A DNA stretch of 64,000 nt from Bacillus amyloliquefaciens DSM 7 = ATCC 23350 (lineage in GTDB: Bacteria; Bacillota; Bacilli; Bacillales; Bacillaceae). Shown piece after piece: positions 19,021 through 29,145 of this stretch (the first letter of the stretch is position 1; every line of letters begins with the position of its first letter). The notes below the pieces were generated by a model. It had not been told where the DNA came from. It was given only the letters and a program-made list of their open reading frames with translations, and did not search any database. The stretch lies in contig NC_014551.1 of the NCBI RefSeq assembly GCF_000196735.1, positions 3,405,001-3,469,000 on the forward strand, written 5' to 3'. The translations under genes were made by a program, and so were the position numbers.

Positions 19021-19050
19021 TAGTATGTGTAAACCGGAAAGAATTCATGT
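19021..19050 (-). promoter_or_regulatory. Candidate SigG promoter of ctpB
   Basis: Minus strand: ACATG, 18-nt spacer, CATACTA, close to the forespore SigG consensus (GHATR-N18-CATNHTA; first base differs). It lies 40 nt upstream of the ctpB start, fitting forespore expression. Confidence 0.45.
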
Positions 19051-19077
19051 AATGGCAACAAAAAAATGAATACGCAA

Positions 19078-19106
19078 TTGTTTCATATAAATGGGTAACG
19101 TATAAT
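19078..19106 (+). promoter_or_regulatory. SigA-type promoter of the beta-helix gene
   Basis: TTGTTT, 17-nt spacer, TATAAT; a second TATAAT follows at 19115-19120. The divergent ctpB promoter is about 50 bp away. Confidence 0.6.
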
Positions 19107-19146
19107 ATTCTGTATATAATTCATTAAATATACAGGAGAATACGAT

Positions 19147-20553
19147 ATGAAAATAAAATTATCAATTTTATCCGCAGCGGTGCTGGCCGCAGGCATAACC
19201 GCCTTTTTCTGGCAAAAAACAGAGGCCAATGAAAAAACGCAGACGGATGCCCTGTATGTTTCTCCCGCAGGCAGCGATCAAAATGATGGAACGAAAGAAA
19301 AGCCTTTCCGCACATTGAAGCATGCGGCGGAAAAGGCTGAGGCCGGAACAACCGTATTGATTCGGGAAGGAACGTACGATGAAACATTTGAGGTCAAGCA
19401 CAGCGGCACGTCTGAGAAGCCGATTACATTTCAGAACTATCAGAATGAGCATGTCGCCATCAGCGGCAAATCTGTGTCAGACGGCGATTCTGAAACACCA
19501 TTAATTCAAATCCTCAATAAACAGTACATTACCATTCACGGCATTACGCTTGAAAATCTCTCCGTTTCATCAGAAGATGCGACAGCGATGGGAATCTACG
19601 TCACCGGATCAAGCAGCCATATTACCATTGACGGCAACCACATCCAAAACATTAAAACAACGGCTGATGACGGAAATGCACACGGCATCGCGTTTTACGG
19701 CACAGGCGCGATGAAGGATGTCAGCATCACAAATAATACGGTTGAAAAACAGACGCTGGGCGCAAGCGAGGCGGTAGTTCTGAACGGAAATATTGACGGA
19801 TTTAACATCGCCGGCAATACCATCCGGGACAATAACAATATCGGGATTGACGTGATCGGCTACGAAGGAACGTCCAAAGAAAATGATTATGCGCGAAACG
19901 GCGTCATTGAAAACAATACAGTGAGCCATAATTCCTCTTACGGAAATCCCGCCTACGGCAATGAATACTCAGCGGGCGGTATTTACGTTGACGGCGCAGA
20001 ACATGTGGACATTAGGAAAAACACCGTTTACAACAATGACCTCGGCATTGAAGCCACTTCTGAGCATAAAGGGAAATACGCACAAGATATCCGGATTACG
20101 GATAACAAGGTGTATAACAATGCTTACACGGGTATTTCAATCGGGGGCTATGACACGAAGCGCGGCGGCACAATTAATTCCGTGATCGCTCACAACATCA
20201 TGTACCGAAATGACACGAAGAACCTTGACGGCGGCCAGCTGCTGCTGCAGTACGACACAAAAGGGAACACCATCGAAAAAAACATCATGACGGCAAGCCG
20301 TTCCCGGATTTTTATCGCAAATGATTTTACGAAAAACGAAAGCAATACCGTTAACCATAACGTCTATCACAAAGAAACAGGAAAAGACGGCATTTGGAAT
20401 TGGAAAAACAAAGAATACCGCTCATTCACAGCTTACCAAAAAGGAACGGCAAACGATTCAAATTCGATTTATGCGGACCCGATGTACCGTGACGAATCGT
20501 CTTATGACTTTACATTAAAGCCCGGATCACCGGCCCTGCCCGTCATTCAGTAA
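19147..20553 (+). CDS. Secreted right-handed beta-helix protein, probable pectate lyase-like
   Basis: 468 residues. Signal peptide about 1-27 (KIKLSILSAAVLAAGITAFF, cleavage near TEA-NEK). The mature protein opens with the DUF1565-type motif YVSPAGSDQNDGTKEKPFRT, then LKHAAEKAEAGTTVLIREG, typical of family 9 polysaccharide lyases and related enzymes. Parallel beta-helix coils follow (HITIDGNHIQNI, VSITNNTVEKQ, GFNIAGNTIRDNN, VDIRKNTVYNNDLGIEA, IRITDNKVYNNAYTGIS). Likely substrate is pectin or another uronate polymer; the exact activity (lyase, epimerase or hydrolase) is not settled. It has its own promoter and terminator and sits between ctpB and ftsX, where I recall no gene in B. subtilis 168, so it is an accessory insertion that suits a plant-associated Bacillus. 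Confidence 0.8.
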   Translation: MKIKLSILSAAVLAAGITAFFWQKTEANEKTQTDALYVSPAGSDQNDGTKEKPFRTLKHAAEKAEAGTTVLIREGTYDETFEVKHSGTSEKPITFQNYQNEHVAISGKSVSDGDSETPLIQILNKQYITIHGITLENLSVSSEDATAMGIYVTGSSSHITIDGNHIQNIKTTADDGNAHGIAFYGTGAMKDVSITNNTVEKQTLGASEAVVLNGNIDGFNIAGNTIRDNNNIGIDVIGYEGTSKENDYARNGVIENNTVSHNSSYGNPAYGNEYSAGGIYVDGAEHVDIRKNTVYNNDLGIEATSEHKGKYAQDIRITDNKVYNNAYTGISIGGYDTKRGGTINSVIAHNIMYRNDTKNLDGGQLLLQYDTKGNTIEKNIMTASRSRIFIANDFTKNESNTVNHNVYHKETGKDGIWNWKNKEYRSFTAYQKGTANDSNSIYADPMYRDESSYDFTLKPGSPALPVIQ

Positions 20554-20570
20554 CGGAACCATCAAAAAAA

Positions 20571-20591
20571 GCCAGTCTTTATCAGACTGGC
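20571..20591. terminator. Bidirectional terminator, beta-helix gene / ftsX
   Basis: GCCAGTCT / AGACTGGC stem flanked by A7 and T7 runs between convergent genes. Confidence 0.92.
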
Positions 20592-20601
20592 CTTTTTTTA
20601 T

Positions 20602-21492
20602 TTATACACGAAGGAATTTTCGGATGGAAGTCAGGCTTCCCCATACTCCGATAACCGCGCCGATCAGAATGAGCACAAGTGATACTTGGAACACAAACGG
20701 ACTGTACGGCAGAAGTGAAACAAATGAACCCTGAACTTTCGGAGCCACCCAAGCGACCATCGACTGGTACGTACTGAGCACGAGTGCGATCGGTATGACT
20801 GAACCGAATACCCCGAGCAGCAGACCTTCAAGGAAAAACGGCCAGCGGATAAACCAGTTTGTCGCACCGACAAGCTTCATGATTTCAATCTCTTTTCTTC
20901 TTGCGAAAATCGTGATTTTAATCGTATTTGAAATTAAGAACATCGCCGTGAACAGAAGGCCGATGATTAACGCAATCCCGATGTTGCGTGACACGCCGAC
21001 GATCTTAAACAGACGGCTGACTTCTTCTTTTCCGTATGTCACTTTATACACATGATCAAGCTTCTCAATTTTTTTCGCGACTTTCGGCGTATCATGCGGA
21101 TCTGTCGTTTTGACGATAAACGCGTTGTTCAGCGGGTTTTCCTGATCTTGCATTTTCATGGCCTTTCCGCTGTCGCCGAAGCTTTTGACCAATTGATCAA
21201 GCTCTTTATCTTTAGATGAAAACTCTACGCTTTGGATTCCCGAGATGTCCTTAATCTCATTCTGCAGCGTATCCTGCGTTTTCTTATTCGACGTCAAATC
21301 AATTAATACTTTAATCTCCACTTCTTTTTCAGCATTTTTAGCCATGTTGTTTAAGTTCAGCATAATGACTAAAAACACGCCGACCAATATCAATGTAACG
21401 GTAACGGCACTGATGGATGCAAATGTCATCCATGTGTTTCTTCCGAGAGATTTAAAACTCTCACGCAAATGGCGCCCGAGAATTTTAATCAT
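20602..21492 (-). CDS. ftsX: FtsX, membrane subunit of the FtsEX complex
   Basis: 296 residues from the ATG at 21492 (IKILGRHLRESFKSLGRNTW). A cytoplasmic N-terminus is followed by a first membrane helix (VTVTLILVGVFLVIML), an extracellular domain of about 120 residues, and three C-terminal helices (IGIALIIGLLFTAMFLISN; LLGVFGSVIPIALVLST; VFQVSLVLILIGAVIGVW). With FtsE it activates the wall hydrolase CwlO during elongation and helps asymmetric division. The start overlaps the ftsE stop by 8 nt, so translation is coupled. Longer upstream in-frame starts lie inside ftsE and lack a better site. Confidence 0.96.
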   Translation of the reverse strand: MIKILGRHLRESFKSLGRNTWMTFASISAVTVTLILVGVFLVIMLNLNNMAKNAEKEVEIKVLIDLTSNKKTQDTLQNEIKDISGIQSVEFSSKDKELDQLVKSFGDSGKAMKMQDQENPLNNAFIVKTTDPHDTPKVAKKIEKLDHVYKVTYGKEEVSRLFKIVGVSRNIGIALIIGLLFTAMFLISNTIKITIFARRKEIEIMKLVGATNWFIRWPFFLEGLLLGVFGSVIPIALVLSTYQSMVAWVAPKVQGSFVSLLPYSPFVFQVSLVLILIGAVIGVWGSLTSIRKFLRV

Positions 21493-22171
21493 AAGAACCA
21501 TACTCCCCTCTTGACTCATCACGCACAATAATTCCGTCTTCGATCGCGATGACCCGTTTCTTCATGGTGTTTACTATTTCTTTATTGTGTGTCGCCATCA
21601 CGACAGTCGTTCCGCGGTTGTTAATCTCTTCCAGCGTCTTCATGACTTCCCATGATGTTACCGGATCAAGGTTGCCCGTCGGTTCGTCAGCTATAACGAC
21701 GTCAGGATTGTTGACGATGGATCTTGCGATGGAAACACGCTGCTGTTCTCCTCCGGAAAGCTGGTCGGGAAACTGCCGCGCTTTATGCTTCAGCTGCACC
21801 AGATCGAGCACTTCAAGCACGCGTTTTTTAATGACTGACTGCTGCTCTCCGATAACCTCAAGCGCAAACGCAACGTTTTCAAATACCGTCAATTTCGGAA
21901 GGAGTTTGAAATCTTGGAAAACAACACCTATTTTACGCCGCACGAAAGGAATCTCTTTTTCTTTTACAGCCGCGAGATCTTTATGATTAATCAATATTTG
22001 CCCTTTTGTCGGTTTTTCTTCTCTGTAAATCATTTTGATAAAAGTAGATTTACCGGCTCCGCTCGGTCCTACGACATATACAAATTCTCCGGGATGAATC
22101 ATGACTGACAGCCCGTTAATCGCTTTTACACCGTTCGGATAGGATTTATATACTTCTTTCATCTCTATCAT
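21485..22171 (-). CDS. ftsE: FtsE, ATPase subunit of the FtsEX complex
   Basis: 228 residues from the ATG at 22171 (IEMKEVYKSYPNGVKAINGL). All ABC ATPase motifs are present: Walker A GPSGAGKST, Q-loop VFQDFKLLP, signature LSGGEQQR, Walker B VVIADEPTGNLD and switch histidine in MATHNKEIV. It drives the membrane partner FtsX, encoded immediately downstream with overlap. An in-frame ATG 48 nt upstream would add 16 residues not typical of FtsE. Confidence 0.97.
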   Translation of the reverse strand: MIEMKEVYKSYPNGVKAINGLSVMIHPGEFVYVVGPSGAGKSTFIKMIYREEKPTKGQILINHKDLAAVKEKEIPFVRRKIGVVFQDFKLLPKLTVFENVAFALEVIGEQQSVIKKRVLEVLDLVQLKHKARQFPDQLSGGEQQRVSIARSIVNNPDVVIADEPTGNLDPVTSWEVMKTLEEINNRGTTVVMATHNKEIVNTMKKRVIAIEDGIIVRDESRGEYGSYD

Positions 22172-22357
22172 GAAATCACCTAATCTTTTATTTATGTCTT
22201 GCAGCCATAGAGTTCGCAAAAATACTGCGGTTTATGGCCGATTTACCAGGAAACAGATGAAAAATCTGAAAGTTCCTTTTCCTCAGTACACTTCATTATA
22301 CGTCAAATTTAGACATATTACTATTACAGTTTCTTTTCATTCCCAGGCCGTGAAAAA

Positions 22358-22384
22358 ACCTTGCCCCTTATAACAGGCAAGGTT
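22358..22384 (-). terminator. Terminator of cccB
   Basis: AACCTTGCC / GGCAAGGTT stem with 9-nt loop; minus-strand T-run follows. Located 7 nt after the cccB stop. Confidence 0.85.
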
Positions 22385-22390
22385 TTTCTG

Positions 22391-22732
22391 TTATTTTTTC
22401 TGTGACAGCCATTTGGCGATCTTTGTGGCGTCCTCATCACTTACAAGATGGCTCGGCATATTGCCGCGGCCGTTTTTAATGATGCTTTCAATTTTAGCTT
22501 CATCATATTTCCCGCCGACTTCCTGCAGATTGGGACCTCCGCCGCCTTCTAAGTCTTTTCCGTGGCAGCCGATACAGCTTTGCTGATAAAGCTCTTCGCC
22601 TGCTGACGCGGAAGCTTTTGATCCGCCTGAGCTGTCAGAGCTTTCTTTTTTTGATTCATTGGATCCGCCGCATGCCGCCAGCAGGACGGACATGGTCAGA
22701 ACCAGCGCCAGCAGCGCCCATTTTGATTTCAT
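22391..22732 (-). CDS. cccB: Cytochrome c551, lipid-anchored
   Basis: 113 residues. Lipoprotein signal sequence with lipobox LLAACGGS (Cys near residue 21), a Ser/Lys-rich linker (ESKKESSDSSGGSKASASAG), then a small class I cytochrome c domain with one haem-binding CIGCH motif and the distal Met ligand in GRGNMPSHL. It carries electrons on the outer face of the membrane to cytochrome oxidase. Monocistronic, with a terminator after it and yvjA upstream in the same direction. Confidence 0.95.
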   Translation of the reverse strand: MKSKWALLALVLTMSVLLAACGGSNESKKESSDSSGGSKASASAGEELYQQSCIGCHGKDLEGGGGPNLQEVGGKYDEAKIESIIKNGRGNMPSHLVSDEDATKIAKWLSQKK

Positions 22733-22767
22733 ATGTAAGATGCACCCCTTCGCTATTATAACTCCGT

Positions 22768-23616
22768 TTATGCGCGTTTGAAACCCTCGCCGAGCACCTC
22801 GCTTGCGTCTGCGACAATGACAAAAGCTGACTCATCAATTTGTTTGACGATTTGTTTCAGTTTTGTGAATTCGGTCTGGCCGACGACACACATTAAGATC
22901 GGCCGGTCATGTTCCGTATACCCGCCGACTGCGGAAATCTTCGTCACACCCCTGTCGATTTGCGTAAACACAGCCGACCTGACGGCTTCTTCATGCTGCG
23001 TAATGATTAAAGCCATTTTGGAACGGTTGAACCCGACCTGTACGACATCAATCGTTTTGCTTGAAATAAATACCCCGAGCATCGCATACAGTCCCTGTTC
23101 CACTCCGAAAACGAGCATCGCGCTCAGCACAATTAATCCGTCCATGATGGCAAGACACGTCCCTAACGAAAGCCCCGTGTATTTGTGAATGATCTGCGCC
23201 GCCAGAGCCGTTCCTCCCGTGGAGCCTTTGCCGAGATAAACGATGCCGATCCCCGTACCGATCCCCACGCCTCCGAAAATCGCCGCCAGCAATTCATGGG
23301 TCGTCGCGGCAGGGAGATCTCTTGTTAAAAAGACGGCAAGCGGCAGAACGATGGAACCGACAAGCGTCTTCATTCCGAATTTCCCGCCGAGAATGATCAC
23401 TCCAGCGATAAACAAAGGAATGTTAATAATCCACTGCACGTAAGCCGGTTCAAAACCAAATGTTTCTAAAATGGTGCTGATTCCGCTTACTCCTCCCGCT
23501 GCTATACGGTTCGGCAGCAAAAATACGTTAAACACGACCCCTGTAATCGCCGCGCCGATCATGATATATATGTAATCTTTGATCAGACGGAGCGGTTTAT
23601 TGTGATTCACATCCAT
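22768..23616 (-). CDS. yvjA: YvjA, YitT/DUF2179 family membrane protein
   Basis: 282 residues. About five or six membrane helices in the first two thirds (YIMIGAAITGVVFNVFLLP; WIINIPLFIAGVIIL), the conserved PNRIAAGGVSGIS segment of YitT proteins, then a cytoplasmic C-terminal DUF2179 domain (GVTKISAVGGYTEHDRPILM, VVGQTEFTKLKQIV). GGAGGATTTTGC precedes the ATG. The family is widespread in Firmicutes, and its function is not established. It lies between prfB and cccB, probably with its own promoter in the 23617-23750 interval. Confidence 0.92.
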   Translation of the reverse strand: MDVNHNKPLRLIKDYIYIMIGAAITGVVFNVFLLPNRIAAGGVSGISTILETFGFEPAYVQWIINIPLFIAGVIILGGKFGMKTLVGSIVLPLAVFLTRDLPAATTHELLAAIFGGVGIGTGIGIVYLGKGSTGGTALAAQIIHKYTGLSLGTCLAIMDGLIVLSAMLVFGVEQGLYAMLGVFISSKTIDVVQVGFNRSKMALIITQHEEAVRSAVFTQIDRGVTKISAVGGYTEHDRPILMCVVGQTEFTKLKQIVKQIDESAFVIVADASEVLGEGFKRA

Positions 23617-23752
23617 GCAAAATCCTCCGTTCTCCGATTTTCTCTCGATAGCATTTTAAGTCTTCCCGGCTTAGAAGTAAATAACAGCCAAATACCGTAT
23701 TAATTTGCTAAAGCGCTATTGTGAAAAACGGAAAAAGAGAAGCGATAAAAAA

Positions 23753-23780
23753 AACACACCATGCCATTGGCAGGTGTGTT
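23753..23780 (-). terminator. Terminator of prfB (secA-prfB)
   Basis: AACACACC / GGTGTGTT stem with 12-nt loop followed by T8 on the minus strand; 7 nt after the prfB stop. Confidence 0.88.
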
Positions 23781-23786
23781 CCCGGA

Positions 23787-24937
<1,151 letters not shown>

Positions 24938-24962
24938 TCATGTTCGCTTCCTGCAGTCGTGA

Positions 24963-27488
24963 CTATTCTGTCCGGCCGCAGCAATTTTTATATTTTTTTC
25001 CGCTTCCGCAATGGCAAGGCGCGTTGCGTCCGATATCCACGACTTTGCGCACCGGCGCTTTTTTCGCTTGTTTGGCTTCATCGCCGTCCTGCTGCTGATG
25101 AGCCGTCGTTTGGCCCTGAACAACTTCTTCGCGTTCCAGATTGCTTTCAATCTCGGCCTTCATGACGAATTTTGCGACCTCGTCCTCAATGGACTCAATC
25201 ATGTGCTCAAACATTGCGAAACCTTCCATTTGGTATTCACGCAGCGGATTTGTCTGCGCATAAGCGCGAAGGTGAATCCCTTGACGCAGCTGATCCATCG
25301 CATCAATATGATCCATCCATTTTGAATCGACGGCACGCAATACGATTACTTTTTCAAATTCACGCATCTGCTCTGCGCCGAAATTCTCTTCTTTTTCATT
25401 ATATTTCGTCATGATGCGGTCCATGATCATCTCATGCATTTCATCAGGTTCTTTTCCGAAGATATCGCTCTTTTCAAGCGCGCCTTCATCAAGATACGTT
25501 GTATTGACCAGCTCCACGAGTCCGTCAAGATTCCATTCTTCCGGAAGCTCCTCGCTCGGTGTATAAGCGGCAATCGCACGCTCCAGAGAAGACTTGATCA
25601 TGCCTTCCACAATGTCACGCAGGTTTTCAGAATCAATGACTTCAAAACGCTGCTTGTAAATGACTTCGCGCTGCTGACGGAGCACGTCGTCATATTGAAG
25701 AAGCTGTTTACGTGAATCGAAGTTGTTTCCTTCAACGCGTTTTTGAGACGATTCCACGGCGCGTGACACCATTTTGCTCTGGATCGGCGTGGTGTCATCC
25801 ATACCAAACCGGTCAAGCATCGCCATCGTCCGTTCAGCTCCGAAACGGCGCATCAATTCATCTTCCATTGAAAGATAAAATTGTGTGATGCCCGGGTCTC
25901 CCTGACGTCCTGAACGTCCGCGGAGCTGGTTGTCAATCCGGCGGGATTCGTGGCGTTCCGTACCGACGACTGCAAGGCCGCCAAGCTCTTTTACGCCTTC
26001 GCCGAGTTTAATGTCGGTTCCGCGTCCTGCCATGTTGGTCGCAATCGTGACAGCGCCTTTTTGTCCCGCTTCTTCAATGATCTGAGCTTCACGCTCATGG
26101 TTTTTCGCGTTCAGCACCTGATGCGGAATTCCTTTGTTTTTCAGAAGTTTTGAAATCAATTCAGACGTTTCAACGGCAACCGTACCGACAAGAACCGGCT
26201 GTCCGGTCATGTAGCGCTGGGCGACATCCTCCGCCACCGCCTTGAATTTCCCTTCCATTGAGCGGTAGATCAAGTCCGGACGGTCGTCACGGATAACCGG
26301 CTGGTTGGTCGGGATGGACACAACCTGCATGTTATAAATATTGCGGAATTCTTCCTCTTCCGTTTTTGCGGTACCGGTCATACCGGCCAGCTTTTCGTAC
26401 ATACGGAAATAGTTTTGGAACGTAATCGTAGCCAACGTCATGCTTTCATTTTGAATCTCCAAGCCTTCTTTTGCTTCAATCGCCTGGTGAAGGCCTTCGC
26501 TGTAGCGGCGTCCTTTCATCAGACGGCCGGTGAAGGAATCAACGATGACGACCTGGCCGTCCTCAACAACATAATCCACGTCTTTCTGCATCGCTGCATG
26601 GGCTTTTAAAGCCTGGTTGATATGGTGGTTTAAGGCGACGTTTTTGACATCGAACAGGTTGTCGATGCCGAACGCTTTTTCAGCCTTCGTCATTCCTTCT
26701 TCCGTCAGCTGAACGCCCTTCGTTTTGACGTCATACGTATAATCCTGATCCTTCTTGAGTGTGCGGACAAACGCATTTGCCTGCACGTACAGTTTTGTGG
26801 ACTTCTGAGCTTGTCCGGAAATAATCAATGGCGTTCTCGCTTCATCGACTAAAATGGAATCGACTTCATCAATAACGGCAAAATGAAGCGGACGCTGCAC
26901 CATTTGTTCTTTATAAAGCACCATATTGTCACGCAAATAATCAAAGCCGAGTTCATTATTCGTGGAATACGTGATATCGGCTGCGTAAGCTTCGCGTTTT
27001 TCGTCTTTTGACATCGAATTCAGGTTCAGGCCGACCGTAAGCCCGAGAAACGTAAAAATTTCTCCCATTTGCTCAGCATCACGGCTTGCCAGATATTCGT
27101 TGACTGTTACGACGTGAACGCCTTTTCCCGTCAAAGCATTTAAATATACGGGAAGCGTGGACGTCAGCGTTTTCCCTTCCCCTGTTTTCATTTCGGCGAT
27201 ATTCCCCTCATGAAGGGCAAGGCCCCCCATCAGCTGCACTTTAAACGGGAACATGCCGGTTACGCGGCGGGAAGCTTCACGAACGACGGCAAACGCTTCG
27301 ACAAGAAGGTCATCCGTCGTTTCTCCTTTTTCAAGCCGCTCTCTGAATTCTTCCGTTTTATGTTTAAGCGCATCGTCAGAGAGATTTTCATAATCTCCTT
27401 TTACAGCATCAATGTCATTTGCAATTTTTTCGTATTTGTTCAGCGCACGTTTGGTCGGATCAAACATTTTATTTAAAATCCCAAGCAT
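24963..27488 (-). CDS. secA: SecA, preprotein translocase ATPase
   Basis: 841 residues, full length. It has nucleotide-binding motifs ([14 protein letters not shown]alker [19 protein letters not shown]), the helicase motif [13 protein letters not shown] with GRSGRQGD, helical scaffold and wing domains, and a C-terminal zinc-binding tail ([17 protein letters not shown]) that contacts membrane and chaperone partners. It drives secretory proteins through SecYEG, which here serves the many exoproteins (LytB, LytC, CtpB, beta-helix protein). prfB follows in the same direction. Confidence 0.98.
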   Translation of the reverse strand: MLGILNKMFDPTKRALNKYEKIANDIDAVKGDYENLSDDALKHKTEEFRERLEKGETTDDLLVEAFAVVREASRRVTGMFPFKVQLMGGLALHEGNIAEMKTGEGKTLTSTLPVYLNALTGKGVHVVTVNEYLASRDAEQMGEIFTFLGLTVGLNLNSMSKDEKREAYAADITYSTNNELGFDYLRDNMVLYKEQMVQRPLHFAVIDEVDSILVDEARTPLIISGQAQKSTKLYVQANAFVRTLKKDQDYTYDVKTKGVQLTEEGMTKAEKAFGIDNLFDVKNVALNHHINQALKAHAAMQKDVDYVVEDGQVVIVDSFTGRLMKGRRYSEGLHQAIEAKEGLEIQNESMTLATITFQNYFRMYEKLAGMTGTAKTEEEEFRNIYNMQVVSIPTNQPVIRDDRPDLIYRSMEGKFKAVAEDVAQRYMTGQPVLVGTVAVETSELISKLLKNKGIPHQVLNAKNHEREAQIIEEAGQKGAVTIATNMAGRGTDIKLGEGVKELGGLAVVGTERHESRRIDNQLRGRSGRQGDPGITQFYLSMEDELMRRFGAERTMAMLDRFGMDDTTPIQSKMVSRAVESSQKRVEGNNFDSRKQLLQYDDVLRQQREVIYKQRFEVIDSENLRDIVEGMIKSSLERAIAAYTPSEELPEEWNLDGLVELVNTTYLDEGALEKSDIFGKEPDEMHEMIMDRIMTKYNEKEENFGAEQMREFEKVIVLRAVDSKWMDHIDAMDQLRQGIHLRAYAQTNPLREYQMEGFAMFEHMIESIEDEVAKFVMKAEIESNLEREEVVQGQTTAHQQQDGDEAKQAKKAPVRKVVDIGRNAPCHCGSGKKYKNCCGRTE

Positions 27489-27622
27489 CTATAACGCTCC
27501 TCTATGTTCACATGCAAATTTCGCATGGAATAAATGATAATTTTCTGTCCATGTATACCTCTCATTATCATAACATACCTTTTGTTATTTCCAAAGAATT
27601 TGCAGATAAAGATAGAGAAAAA

Positions 27623-27644
27623 CCTTCCGCGCGTTCACGGAAGG
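27623..27644 (-). terminator. Terminator of hpf
   Basis: CCTTCCG / CGGAAGG stem, 8-nt loop, followed by TTTTTC on the minus strand. Confidence 0.85.
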
Positions 27645-27654
27645 CTGGATGGGT

Positions 27655-28218
27655 TTATTCAGTCGGTTCAATTAATCCGTATTTGCCGTCATTTCTGCGG
27701 TAAACGACATTTGTGAGATTCGTCTCCGCATTGGTGAATACGAAGAAATTATGTCCGAGCATATTCATTTGGAGAATCGCTTCTTCATTATCCATCGGTT
27801 TTAAATTAAAACGCTTTTGGCGGACAATTTCCGGGCTGTCATCTTCAATTTCATCCTGAACCGCTACCGTGTCAGCAGCGCTCCCGTTCTCGAAGTAATG
27901 TTTCGGCAGACCCTGCTCACGGAATTTCCGGTTGACCTTTGTTTTATGCTTTCGGATTTGACGTTCCAGCTTGTTTGTTGCGAGATCAATTGCATTGTAC
28001 ATATCCTCGTTATGCACTTCGGAACGAAGCGCCAGATCAGTCATCGGAATGGTGACCTCAACTTTTGATTCCTTATCATTATAGAATTTTAAGTTGACGT
28101 TCACATCGGCATTGACGCTCTGCTCGAAATATCGTTCCAGCTTGCCGATTTTTCTCTCCACATGATCCTTTAACGCAGGTGTAACCTCAATGTTTTCTCC
28201 TCTGATATTGTAGTTCAT
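27655..28218 (-). CDS. hpf: Long ribosome hibernation-promoting factor
   Basis: 187 residues from the ATG at 28218 (NYNIRGENIEVTPALKDHVE), preceded by GGGAGGCG at 7 nt; a TTG directly before it is less likely. N-terminal ribosome-binding HPF/RaiA domain (about 1-105, ending in the basic RQIRKHKTKVNRKFRE), an acidic linker, and the C-terminal dimerisation domain of the long form (VRQKRFNLKPMDNEEAI, MLGHNFFVFTNAET). It dimerises 70S ribosomes to 100S particles in stationary phase and stress. A SigB-type promoter lies about 50-70 bp upstream, as in B. subtilis. Confidence 0.97.
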   Translation of the reverse strand: MNYNIRGENIEVTPALKDHVERKIGKLERYFEQSVNADVNVNLKFYNDKESKVEVTIPMTDLALRSEVHNEDMYNAIDLATNKLERQIRKHKTKVNRKFREQGLPKHYFENGSAADTVAVQDEIEDDSPEIVRQKRFNLKPMDNEEAILQMNMLGHNFFVFTNAETNLTNVVYRRNDGKYGLIEPTE

Positions 28219-28263
28219 CAAAGAACGCCTCCCTTTATCTAAGGATATGTATCTATTTCTCTT

Positions 28264-28289
28264 TTACCCCTTCTGATCCCTGCTGAAAC
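28264..28289 (-). promoter_or_regulatory. SigB promoter of hpf
   Basis: Minus strand: GTTTCA, 14-nt spacer, GGGTAA, matching the general-stress consensus GTTTAA-N13-15-GGGWAW with one mismatch. Confidence 0.7.
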
Positions 28290-28391
28290 GTTAAAATAAT
28301 GTGTAAAATCAGTGAACGATGACGAATGGTGTCGGCTTTTTATCCGGCAGCTTCCGGCAGGATTAAAGTATATGCAAAGAACGCAGGATAA

Positions 28392-28415
28392 AGACCTGCC
28401 GCTTGCAGCAGGTCT
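28392..28415 (-). terminator. Terminator of the fliDST operon
   Basis: AGACCTGC / GCAGGTCT stem with 8-nt loop followed by TTTATCC on the minus strand. It begins inside the stop codon of the unknown ORF, so the ORF ends the operon. Confidence 0.75.
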
Positions 28416-28791
28416 AATGAAGAACATACGGTTTGATGCAGTCGTGCGTCTGCTCCATCCACAGCTTATAATGCGGCAGAAAGATGGTTTTTAAAAACTC
28501 CTGAAATGGAGCGGACGGGAAATCATAATCATTTAACATGCTGAAATCCTGAAAAATCTCGTCAAATGACCGAATCGCAGTCTCCACGCATCGGCACTCA
28601 ACGATAGACAAAAGAAGCGCATGAGAGGAGTCGAGATGAAAAAAAGCCTGAATCAAATCGTTGTAAATCCGTTCGCCCTCCGTCTTAAAAAAATCATCCT
28701 GCGTATCCAATAGGTAGCAAAGCCCCTCATCAATCGTAAAAAGAAGCTGGTAGTATGCTGACACCAAATGGTAATCGTTCAAACTTCTCAA
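28414..28791 (-). CDS. Unrecognised protein at the end of the fliD-fliS-fliT operon
   Basis: 125 residues from a TTG at 28791, chosen because AGGTGA lies 5 nt upstream and overlaps the fliT stop. A GTG at 28800 abuts that stop and lacks a ribosome site. The protein is acidic, rich in aromatic residues and apparently helical (RSLNDYHLVSAYYQLLFTI; GERIYNDLIQAFFHLDSSHA; APFQEFLKTIFLPHYKLW), has no signal peptide or membrane helix, and ends HDCIKPYVLH. Size and helical character recall flagellar export chaperones such as FliS and FliT, but I see no sequence match. Tight linkage to fliT and a shared terminator imply co-expression with fliDST. I do not recall a counterpart in B. subtilis 168. Confidence 0.7.
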   Translation of the reverse strand: MRSLNDYHLVSAYYQLLFTIDEGLCYLLDTQDDFFKTEGERIYNDLIQAFFHLDSSHALLLSIVECRCVETAIRSFDEIFQDFSMLNDYDFPSAPFQEFLKTIFLPHYKLWMEQTHDCIKPYVLH

Positions 28792-28800
28792 AACACTCAC

Positions 28801-29145
28801 CTATTTGCGTTTGTCGTAATAACGGCCGTCACTTGTCGTTTGATGATACGGATTAAAATACGTATTATGGTACACCCGTTTTTTCTTGAGCGTTTTTATT
28901 TCATTTCGGATGCCGTCCTGGATCCGTTTCACTTCTCCGGTAATCAGGCGGTCAAGCGCGGTCACCTGCTGAAGCAGCGTTTGTTCTTCTTCGGAAAAAG
29001 GCGGTTTTATGCCCGCAAGCATCTCTTCCCTTTTCTCCGTAAATGCCGTAACGCTGCTGATGAGACCGTCGCTTTCCGGAGCATCCTTCAGTTCGGTGTA
29101 CATGTTCTTCGTTTCGTTATACAAGGAAAAGACATTGCTGTTCAT
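28801..29145 (-). CDS. fliT: FliT, flagellar export chaperone
   Basis: 114 residues from the ATG at 29145 (NSNVFSLYNETKNMYTELKD). The ATG overlaps the fliS stop as TGATG, indicating translational coupling; longer in-frame readings run into fliS. The protein is helical and charged (TEKREEMLAGIKPPFSEEEQ, ALDRLITGEVKRIQDGIRNE) with a Tyr/Asn-rich tail (YHNTYFNPYHQTTSDGRYYD). FliT binds the filament cap protein FliD until export. Divergence between FliT proteins is high, so the name relies partly on operon position. Confidence 0.88.
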   Translation of the reverse strand: MNSNVFSLYNETKNMYTELKDAPESDGLISSVTAFTEKREEMLAGIKPPFSEEEQTLLQQVTALDRLITGEVKRIQDGIRNEIKTLKKKRVYHNTYFNPYHQTTSDGRYYDKRK

